Assembly: GCF_024129865.1 (NCBI RefSeq)
Contig: NZ_JAMYFE010000052.1
Coordinates: 37,454-101,453 of the forward strand
Direction of reading: 5' to 3'
Origin: Stieleria tagensis
GTDB lineage: Bacteria > Planctomycetota > Planctomycetia > Pirellulales > Pirellulaceae
Length of the DNA stretch: 64,000 nt
Positions within the stretch are counted from its first letter, which is position 1. Each line of letters starts with the position of its first letter. The translations under genes were made by a program, and so were the position numbers. Of this stretch, positions 47,241 through 54,464 are shown piece after piece. Below the pieces are notes generated by a model. The model searched no databases. It was not told the DNA's origin and worked only from the letters and a program-made list of their open reading frames with translations.

Positions 47241-47490
47241 ATCGCAACCCGACGCGTCAGTTTAGAAGTTGCGCTTTTATGGTAACCCGACCGGGCTGTT
47301 GATTTAATTAGCCGGTCGCTAGTTGGTGTGGAGGATTTATCCGACCGGCTTTATTCTTCGCAGAAAACCCTCACCCGAGTCGGATAAATCCTCCACACCA
47401 GCGCCGTTGAAGTGACGCGTCGGGTTACCAAAAAACGATGCCTGACGCGAACGCGCACCTTCAAAGCTCACGCGTCGGGTTACGAAAGAC
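47241..47490. repeat. Palindromic repeat, family A, copy 5, interrupted by another palindrome
   Basis: Left half-sites run from about 47245 (AACCCGACGCGTCAG) to GGTAACCCGAC at 47281; right half-sites resume at about 47415 (GACGCGTCGGGTTACC) and again at about 47470. Between them, in place of the normal central arms, lies a 21-bp perfect inverted repeat. Convergent sodA/DUF4340 gap. Confidence 0.85.
47324..47400. repeat. Nested 21-bp palindrome inside family A copy 5
   Basis: Arms 47324-47344 (TGGTGTGGAGGATTTATCC..) and 47380-47400 (..ATAAATCCTCCACACCA) pair perfectly across 35 nt. The sequence is unrelated to families A-C and looks like a distinct element placed into copy 5. No ORF inside. 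Confidence 0.85.
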
Positions 47491-47566
47491 CAAAGACGCG
47501 TGCGCAGCGTCTTTTCAGAACGCGCGCCGCGTCATTGTTCAGGCCGCCTGATGCGAAACTGTTCAG

Positions 47567-49729
47567 CTAGTTGCCGGGAAAGCCACCGAAGTTTGGCATT
47601 TGCGGTGGCATCGCGGCTGGGTTGACCGCTGCGGCGTCCTCTTCGGAACCAAACAGTTCGTCGCGGCCGATTCGCAGTTTGGTGTACGTGTCTTCTGGAA
47701 TCACGTAGTACCAGTCGGCGAAACGTTCGTTCAACTGGCGGCTTTGCAATTTGGCTTGTGCCAAGTTCTCTTTGCGTTCTTCCAGTTTACGCTCGTTCTC
47801 TTTGGTGATCTTTTCTTGGATCGCTGCCAGGCGTTCCCGTTTTTCACCTTCGGTCAACTCCGGTGTGGCTTTGTCTGCAGCGCTGTCCGCGGTATTGTCC
47901 GAAGCATCGTCTGCAGCATTGTCTGCAGCACTCTCGGCCGGTTGTGCGGGCTGCTCAGTCATCTCCTTGTCTTCCGCCGGGGCGTCTGCTTGGGCAGCAT
48001 CGTCAGCAGCACTCTCGGCCGGCTGGGCGTCGTTCCCGGCCGCGGCTGCGGTTTCATCCGCCGGTGCGTCTTCGTCGTTGCTATCCGGACCCGGAGATTC
48101 TGCCGGAGCTTGTTCCGCGTCTTGATCGGCTTGCTGGGCTTCGCCGACGGTCGTCGATTCGCCTTCGCCGCTGGCGTCGGTCGCACCGGACTCCGTTTCC
48201 TTGGCTTCGCCCTCACCGGCTTGGGCAGCATCGTCACCGGCATCTTCAGCAGCGGGTTTCTTGTCAGCAGCGGGTTCGTCCGCAGTCGCATCGTCTGCTT
48301 TGGCGTCTTCGGCGGCCGGTGATTCAGCGGCCGGCTCTGCCGGCGCCGCGTCGTCCTTCATCTCCGGCTCGTCTGTAGGTGCAGCGGGCTCTTCTGCTGT
48401 TTCCGTCTTGTCGGCAGCTTCATCCGCTTGCTCAGGTGCGTCTTCCGGTTCTGCGGGCGCGGGCTGGGCGGCCTGTTCCATGGCGTCGAGTTCTTCCAGC
48501 GTCTGTGGGATCGGCTGCAGTTCGGGCGCAGGGAAACGCGATTCATCGACTTCGGTGCTGACCATCAGATAGCGATTGGCGCCACCGGAGGTCGAATCCT
48601 CTTCGCCGTCGGCGTCACTGTCGTCGGCAATGCCGCTGATGTTGCCGAACCGCAGCACGTACTTCACGCCGGATTTAGTGGTGGCGTTCAGTTCGCCGTT
48701 GGCCGACAAGATTTCGATTTCGCCGTTGGGGCCCATTGGAACCGGAATGAATCCCCGGGTTGCCAGTTCGCCGGCGGCTTCTTGGTCGGTCGCAAAATCC
48801 TTGTCGGCTCGCAGGTTGGCGCTGATGCCATCGGGTTTGCGATTGACGTCGACGAATTTCAGATCGTCCAGTGCGTTGACCAGATCGTTCAGCTTTTGCG
48901 CGTTCAATTTTTCGTCGGCGGAAACGCTGACTTCGCTAGGCTCGGCCAAGGGATTGTTCTTGTCGAATTCTTTCAGCGAGTCCAAATCCCATTCGGTGCC
49001 GTCTTTGGTCACGCTGGCGTTGTAATCGCGAACCAGCGAAACGCCCTGCAGTCCCAGCGAAGCGCTGTAGTCTTTGATTTCAACGTTGTCGACATCGATG
49101 CTGGTCAGTTGCAGCAGGTCTTCTTCGATCCAATCTTGGAAATTGGTCGTCAGCGGGGCATCGTCCAGGCTGACCACATAGACCGGGTCTTGACCGGGTT
49201 TGCGAACGTACAACTGTCCGGGCTGTTCTTTAACTTGGTTGCCGATGATCAGTGATGCCAGGACCTTTTGAGATTGGTCTTTGAACGTGACCATCCGTCC
49301 GACACCTTCGTCACCGACTTCCAGGTCTTCCAGTTTCGGTTCGACCACACCCATCCCCGTGTGATCTTCGGGGTTGTCGGTGGGAACATCCAGGATTTTC
49401 AGATCGACCAACGAGTTGGCAGCGTCACGCATCTGCTCGACAGCATCGGCGGGGTAGCCGCCTTTGGACGGAATCGTCCACAGTCCGGTTTGCGGGTTCT
49501 TGCGGACTTCAAAATTAGCCAGCTCGCCTTGTTGATCATCAAAGGTAATGATTTTCAAGCTCGCCGCACCCAACGGATCCTTGAATTCAGCGAACAGTGG
49601 TTCGCCGATCAAGGGATCAAAGGATTGGCTGTCTTCGCGCGGCGCGGTCGGCCAGGCGACGATGGCTGCGATCAGGGCAACGACTGCGGCGACGCCCCAG
49701 AAAATTCCGGTCTTCTTTGTTTCGTTCAC
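47567..49729 (-). CDS. DUF4340 protein with long acidic Ala/Glu-rich tail region
   Basis: 720 residues from a GTG at 49729 (GAGAG upstream); a TTG at 49774 would add 15. N-terminal membrane helix 'IFWGVAAVVALIAAIVAW', then the DUF4340 region ('FEVRKNPQTGLWTIPSKGGY', 'LASLIIGNQ', 'VYVVSLDDAPLTTNFQDWIE'). Residues ~410-640 are a repetitive Ala/Glu/Asp/Pro-rich tract, probably disordered, followed by a charged helix and a conserved-looking end 'FADWYYVIPEDTYTKLRI'. DUF4340 proteins follow GldFG-type ABC genes, as here; the likely role is a periplasmic partner of that transporter. Starts 73 nt after the GldFG stop. Confidence 0.88.
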   Translation of the reverse strand: MNETKKTGIFWGVAAVVALIAAIVAWPTAPREDSQSFDPLIGEPLFAEFKDPLGAASLKIITFDDQQGELANFEVRKNPQTGLWTIPSKGGYPADAVEQMRDAANSLVDLKILDVPTDNPEDHTGMGVVEPKLEDLEVGDEGVGRMVTFKDQSQKVLASLIIGNQVKEQPGQLYVRKPGQDPVYVVSLDDAPLTTNFQDWIEEDLLQLTSIDVDNVEIKDYSASLGLQGVSLVRDYNASVTKDGTEWDLDSLKEFDKNNPLAEPSEVSVSADEKLNAQKLNDLVNALDDLKFVDVNRKPDGISANLRADKDFATDQEAAGELATRGFIPVPMGPNGEIEILSANGELNATTKSGVKYVLRFGNISGIADDSDADGEEDSTSGGANRYLMVSTEVDESRFPAPELQPIPQTLEELDAMEQAAQPAPAEPEDAPEQADEAADKTETAEEPAAPTDEPEMKDDAAPAEPAAESPAAEDAKADDATADEPAADKKPAAEDAGDDAAQAGEGEAKETESGATDASGEGESTTVGEAQQADQDAEQAPAESPGPDSNDEDAPADETAAAAGNDAQPAESAADDAAQADAPAEDKEMTEQPAQPAESAADNAADDASDNTADSAADKATPELTEGEKRERLAAIQEKITKENERKLEERKENLAQAKLQSRQLNERFADWYYVIPEDTYTKLRIGRDELFGSEEDAAAVNPAAMPPQMPNFGGFPGN

Positions 49730-49802
49730 CGTCAAATCTCTCGTAACAAACGTGTTGACGCTTTGGTTGGACAATGGATGCGGCCCGAGTTGGGGGACGC
49801 GT

Positions 49803-52727
49803 TTATTTCAAACGGGATTTACTAATGTTTTCGCGTTCGCGAAGCCGTCGCGAGGCGAACACGATCACACCGACTAACAAGGGTGGGATGCAGGGCAGCG
49901 CCACTGCGTACGCTTTGACTTGGTTTTGAATCGCCACGACCTTTTGGTCTGATTCGCGTTGAATCTTGGCGATCTTGCTTTTGGCGTCGCGTTCCACCCG
50001 AGCCCGTTTAACGTTGAGGGCTCGTTCGAGTCGCCCTTGTTTGGTTTGGAACTCGATCGATTTTGCGTTCAGAACGGGCTGCGGAATACTGCCATCCTTG
50101 CTTTTCTTTTGCAGTTCCTCGACTTCCTCTCGCAGATCTTTCAGCTGGCGATCGCGTTCGTCTTCGGCGTCGCTGATCGCATCCTTGGACGCCTGCTCGA
50201 ATTCCTTTTGTTTTTGCCGCACCTGAGAGCTGGCCGATTCTTTGACCGCATCGATCATCTTCAAACTGGCGAACATCGGTTGGTGATTTCGCACTTCGAT
50301 GAAATCGGTTTCGTTGGTCAGCCAGTCGATGGTGTTCAACAGGAACGTGACGTTCTGGAATTGAAAGCGGATCTCCGCGGCTTGTTGGGGATCGGCGCGA
50401 ATCTGCAAGAACACCGGCAGCATGATGTCCGTGTCCGCGATGTACGCGACCTTGATCGGCTGGGCGGCGGTGCTCTCTGCTGCTTTCGATTCCCCCTCGG
50501 TGGCCTTGTCGTCGCTCGACTTGTCACCGTCCTGTGCCGGCTGTGTGCCTTCGATGGTCATTGCCAACACTTGATTGGGAGCCAGGCCGTCGACCGCACT
50601 GGAAAGATTGGCTGCCCCGGCACGCATCACTTGTTGCAGTTTGGACATGTCCAGCGAACCACTGGCCGGCGCCGTGATCAGCAGCGGCGTGTGTTTCAAA
50701 GTCGGGTTCTCGATCGATTTCACCTGGCCGCTGTAGAGCGCTAGGACTTGGCGGAGTCCATCGGTGATCATGCTTTCCGATGACAGTGCGTGGCCCGGTT
50801 CCACACCCTTGGCATTTTCATCGACAAACACCCAGCAGATGTCAGCGTTGGTTTCGATGTTGGGGTACGGGTTGTGAGCCTGCCAGACGATGTCGCTGTT
50901 GAAATACTGGACCCCCGGTTTGCCGTTGCTTTTCAGTTCCAGCACGTCCCACAGTTCGCGAATGTCGCCTTTGGGTTGCTGGCCACCGCCCATGCCGAAC
51001 ATTCCACCACCCTGCTGTTTGGCTTCACCGGTGGGCGTGATGTCGCGACGCGCGAAGGGCAATGGATCTTCAAACACGGCGGTGGGAACGCCGGCTTTGA
51101 TGGCTTCGAGCAATCGTTCAAATTGCGGTGGCGCCAGTGACGACGGTTGCACGGCGACCAGTGCGTCGAACACGCCGGGGCTGATCGGCGCCTCCAGACT
51201 GATTTCTTCCACCTCGTATTGTTTGCTCAGTTCATCAACCAGCGGGTGCTTTTCAGTGCGCGACATTTGCATGCCCTGCATCGATGTCCCGCCCATCAGT
51301 TGAGCGTCGGTGCGGACGATTCCGATTCGTTTGCGTTCGCCACGGGCGACGGTGTTGATCGACCGCACGAGTTCGTATTCGACGGGGATGCCATATTCAA
51401 AAATCGGCACCACGACTTTTTCCAGACCGGCTCGGAATGCCGCTCCCATGATCAGCCGTTTCTGTTGATACGACCCTTGTTCGCGAACCATCCGCGTCAC
51501 CGGTTCGATGCCAAAGCGTTCCGCAGCCAAGGCGGCTTCTTCGCTAAACAGGTCGATGCCGTCGTGCAGGTTGACTTCGATGGTGCGTCCACTCGCTGAC
51601 GCTTCGCTTTGGAATTCTTTCAGCAGGTTCACCAACTCGTATCGCGTACGAGCATACATCTCGGGGATGTCGTTGCTGATAAACGCATCGATCTTGATCG
51701 GCCGATCCGATTCCAAGTTCTTGATCAGTTTGGTGGTTGCATCGGCCAGTGAGCTGACGTTGCCTTCGGTCAAGTCGTAACGCTGGATATCACGATTGCG
51801 GAACAGCACCACGCCGGCACCGGTGATCACCACCAATGCCAGAATGCGGGCCAGGTAGTGATAGGCCATCGTGTTGCCGTCTTTGCCACCGGTCCAGTGT
51901 CGGCGTCCGATCAGAACCATGCAGACATACAGGGCGACGACCGAGACCAAGACAAAGTAGACGACCGATGAGGTGCTGATGACTCCGCGACCGAAGTCGT
52001 CGAAGGGACGTGCGATCCCGCTGGCTTGAATCATCTCGGCCACGTCGTAGCCAAAGATTTGCCAACTGCCGACCACCGAACCGGCCAGTGCGGCGAACGC
52101 CAGTGGCGCGTTGAACAGTGCACCCAGAATGAAGCCGACGGTCAGGTTGCCGGTCAGGAAGGATGCCACCATGCCGATGGCGATCATCGTTGCACCGACA
52201 AACCAGTAGCCCAGGTAGGTCGTGAAAATCAGTCCGGTGTCCAACCCGCCGTCGGTCAGAATCGTCAGCGTGACGAAGGTGCTGACTTGGGAAAACAACA
52301 GCGATGCGGTGAAAATCGCAAGTGCCGCCATGTACTTGCCGATCACGATGTCAAAATCGTCGGCCGGCAGCGTCAGCAACAACTCGTCGGTCCCGGCACG
52401 TTTTTCCTCGGCCCAAATACTCATCGTGATCGCCGGGATGAACACCAGCATGATCAACGGGTACCAATAGTTCAGTTGGTCCAGGGTGGCCAAGTTTTGA
52501 TTGAAAAACTCATACGGCCAGAACGCGGCGACCGACGTCAGAAAGACGAAGATGCACAGGAACACGTACCCGGTCGGGTTGCTGAAATAGCCGACAAAGT
52601 TGCGTTTCATCACCGCAAATGCGGCACGCTTCGTTCCAGCCACCAAGCCGAAGATGGCCAGCACGATGCACAGGAAAATGGCATCCATCAGGGCCAGTGA
52701 CGCCAGCGCCTCGAGATTGTCGTTCAT
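49803..52727 (-). CDS. ABC transporter permease fused to GldG-like domain
   Basis: 974 residues from the ATG at 52727 (MNDNLEALASLALMDAIFLC). N-terminal ~290 residues are a six-to-seven-helix ABC-2 permease (GldF-like) with 'IWAEEKRAGTDELLLTLPAD'. A further helix near residue 310 leads to the GldG-like ABC_transp_aux region ('YDLTEGNVSSLADATTKLIK', 'IVRTDAQLMGG', 'DALVAVQPSSLAPPQFERLL'). The C terminus has a long charged coiled coil and a last membrane helix. In Bacteroidetes GldF and GldG are separate; here one chain. It works with the GldA-like ATPase just upstream. Not evidence of gliding itself: the module is widespread. Confidence 0.9.
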   Translation of the reverse strand: MNDNLEALASLALMDAIFLCIVLAIFGLVAGTKRAAFAVMKRNFVGYFSNPTGYVFLCIFVFLTSVAAFWPYEFFNQNLATLDQLNYWYPLIMLVFIPAITMSIWAEEKRAGTDELLLTLPADDFDIVIGKYMAALAIFTASLLFSQVSTFVTLTILTDGGLDTGLIFTTYLGYWFVGATMIAIGMVASFLTGNLTVGFILGALFNAPLAFAALAGSVVGSWQIFGYDVAEMIQASGIARPFDDFGRGVISTSSVVYFVLVSVVALYVCMVLIGRRHWTGGKDGNTMAYHYLARILALVVITGAGVVLFRNRDIQRYDLTEGNVSSLADATTKLIKNLESDRPIKIDAFISNDIPEMYARTRYELVNLLKEFQSEASASGRTIEVNLHDGIDLFSEEAALAAERFGIEPVTRMVREQGSYQQKRLIMGAAFRAGLEKVVVPIFEYGIPVEYELVRSINTVARGERKRIGIVRTDAQLMGGTSMQGMQMSRTEKHPLVDELSKQYEVEEISLEAPISPGVFDALVAVQPSSLAPPQFERLLEAIKAGVPTAVFEDPLPFARRDITPTGEAKQQGGGMFGMGGGQQPKGDIRELWDVLELKSNGKPGVQYFNSDIVWQAHNPYPNIETNADICWVFVDENAKGVEPGHALSSESMITDGLRQVLALYSGQVKSIENPTLKHTPLLITAPASGSLDMSKLQQVMRAGAANLSSAVDGLAPNQVLAMTIEGTQPAQDGDKSSDDKATEGESKAAESTAAQPIKVAYIADTDIMLPVFLQIRADPQQAAEIRFQFQNVTFLLNTIDWLTNETDFIEVRNHQPMFASLKMIDAVKESASSQVRQKQKEFEQASKDAISDAEDERDRQLKDLREEVEELQKKSKDGSIPQPVLNAKSIEFQTKQGRLERALNVKRARVERDAKSKIAKIQRESDQKVVAIQNQVKAYAVALPCIPPLLVGVIVFASRRLRERENISKSRLK

Positions 52728-52870
52728 AGTCAATCGAGCAGAATGAGAGTGGTTTGAGAAAGCTAAATCGAACGTTTGCCAGCCGCGGATATCAAATTCG
52801 GCGACGGGCAAACGGCGGCGTGGGGGATGGACCGGCGTTCAAACACGACGGCCAAGGGGGCGGGATCGTG

Positions 52871-53635
52871 TCACGCCGAACTCGGTTCGACGTGATCGTC
52901 GCTGTGAGTCAGTTGGTAAAACGCTTCGTCCAAATCATTGTTGCCACGAACACGCAAACCTTCGACGTCGCCGTCATAGACCAATCGGCCTTCGTTGATC
53001 ATCACAACGCGATTGGCCATCGCTTCGACTTCTTGCAAAATGTGCGTCGACAGCAAAATCGTTTTGGTTTCTGCCAGCTTACGCATTGCGTCGCGAACGC
53101 CGCGGATTTGGTTGGGGTCCAATCCGGCGGTCGGTTCATCCAAAATCAGCACGTCGGGATCGTGCAACAACGCCTGGCTCATGCCGACGCGTTGCTTGAA
53201 TCCTTTGGAGAGTTTGCTGATCGATTTGTACATCACCGATGACAGATCACAGATGTCGACCACCGCTTCGACCCGGTCTCGCTTTTTGGCGCCCGACAAT
53301 CCACGTGCTTCGGCGAAAAAATCCAGCATGCCCGAGGGCGTCATCTCCATGTACAGCGGGCCACTCTCGGGCAGGTAACCCAGGTGTCGGCTGCCTTCGA
53401 TCCGATCGGACATCATGTTGTGGCCGGCGATCCGGGCTTCGCCTTCGCTGGGCGCGATGTAGCCGGTCAGCATTTTCATGGTCGTGCTTTTTCCAGCACC
53501 ATTGGGACCAAGAAAAGCCACGAGCTCGCCTTGCAGCACTTTAAAGCTGACGTCTCGCGCGGCGGCAAACGGACCGTAGAACTTACTCAGTCCGTCCGCT
53601 TCGATCATCGGACGTCGTTCTTGAGTCTGTGTCAT
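52871..53635 (-). CDS. ABC transporter ATP-binding protein (GldA-like)
   Basis: 254 residues, ATG at 53635. Walker A 'FLGPNGAGKSTTMKML', ABC signature 'LSKGFKQRVGMSQAL', Walker B 'VLILDEPTAGLDP' and switch His in 'ILLSTHILQEVE' are all intact. It energises the GldFG-type permease encoded 143 nt downstream; the gene order GldA-GldFG-DUF4340 is a recurrent operon. The C-terminal extension is short. Confidence 0.94.
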   Translation of the reverse strand: MTQTQERRPMIEADGLSKFYGPFAAARDVSFKVLQGELVAFLGPNGAGKSTTMKMLTGYIAPSEGEARIAGHNMMSDRIEGSRHLGYLPESGPLYMEMTPSGMLDFFAEARGLSGAKKRDRVEAVVDICDLSSVMYKSISKLSKGFKQRVGMSQALLHDPDVLILDEPTAGLDPNQIRGVRDAMRKLAETKTILLSTHILQEVEAMANRVVMINEGRLVYDGDVEGLRVRGNNDLDEAFYQLTHSDDHVEPSSA

Positions 53636-54166
53636 GTTCGTCTTTTGAAAGAAATCGAGGTCTAGGTAGACGTTAAGCGACTGTTACGCCCGGGGCGTTG
53701 CCGTTGTTCATCTTGGCGGGAAAGATTTTCCACCAGAACCGAGCAGCCGATTTCCCAGGGGGGTGCCGTTGTTGGGTGCAGATCGTGTTGTGCCCGCTGG
53801 TGCTGAAATGTCGGAGTACAGTCCCATGGTGAAGAACTCTTTCTTAGCCCGACGCGTCAGCGAGGGATCCCGCGAACACCCTCAATCCCGCGCTCACGCG
53901 TCGGGTTACCATAAAAGCGCAACTTCAACACGCTCGGTCCTTCGCTGACGTGTCGGCTTGCGATGCAGACGCAGCTTCAATCATGGATCCGGGGGACACC
54001 GGATCGCACGGTATCAGGACCGATTGGGGCGTGAGTGACCCGATCTGGCACTTTGTCCAGGCACTCTGTCCATCGGGGGCATCAACGTTCTCGCCGCATC
54101 AGCAGCAGCGGGTGGGGGCAGCCGCCTTCGAGGACGGCAGCTGCGTTGGTACAGCTGAGCAAGCGT
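53636..54166. other. Intergenic region with family A copy 6
   Basis: 531 nt without a gene. The first ~200 nt should carry the promoter of the ABC operon. The repeat occupies 53845-53972; the last ~190 nt show nothing I can identify. Confidence 0.45.
53845..53972. repeat. Palindromic repeat, family A, copy 6
   Basis: Arms 53845-53868 and 53885-53910 around a 16-nt spacer with several mismatches (TAGCCCGACGCGTCAGCG against CGCTCACGCGTCGGGTTA). A third, more diverged half-site is at about 53938-53963 (TTCGCTGACGTGTCGGCTTG). Tandem genes on both sides (minus). Confidence 0.83.
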
Positions 54167-54349
54167 TTAGGATTTCAGACCTTCGCGCTCGATGATCACG
54201 TCAGCGCCGGGCGTCATGCGACGCAGTTTGCGGGCGACTTCTGCTTTTTCCATCGTGCCGGCTTTGGCACGGGCCAGCAGTTTGGCAACTTTTTTACGGC
54301 GGGTACGCAGGCGTTTGATTTCACGAACTCGTTCGATGCCACTCGGCAT
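54167..54349 (-). CDS. Small basic protein, DUF6800-like
   Basis: 60 residues, ATG at 54349 with GGAG 6 nt upstream. Sequence begins MPSGIERVREIKRLRTRRKK, is strongly basic in the first half, and ends with a short hydrophobic 'GADVIIEREGL'. It resembles small proteins of planctomycetes that I recall as DUF6800; function unknown. The basic helix suggests RNA or ribosome contact. It sits downstream of the ABC operon and upstream of nothing co-directional within 115 nt except the topA terminus. Confidence 0.75.
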   Translation of the reverse strand: MPSGIERVREIKRLRTRRKKVAKLLARAKAGTMEKAEVARKLRRMTPGADVIIEREGLKS

Positions 54350-54464
54350 AGGAGGCTCCAGAAAAATGGATGGGTGTCAGTTGACAGCAGGTTTGAATGG
54401 GATGGGCCGCGGAGTTTAGTCGGTTTTGGTTCCGCGGAGTAGTGCGTTTCACGATCCGCGCCAT

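Noticed and set aside
49803..53635. Calling the ABC operon a gliding-motility system
   Set aside because: GldA/F/G-like ABC modules with DUF4340 are widespread in non-gliding bacteria and no other gld/spr genes are present.
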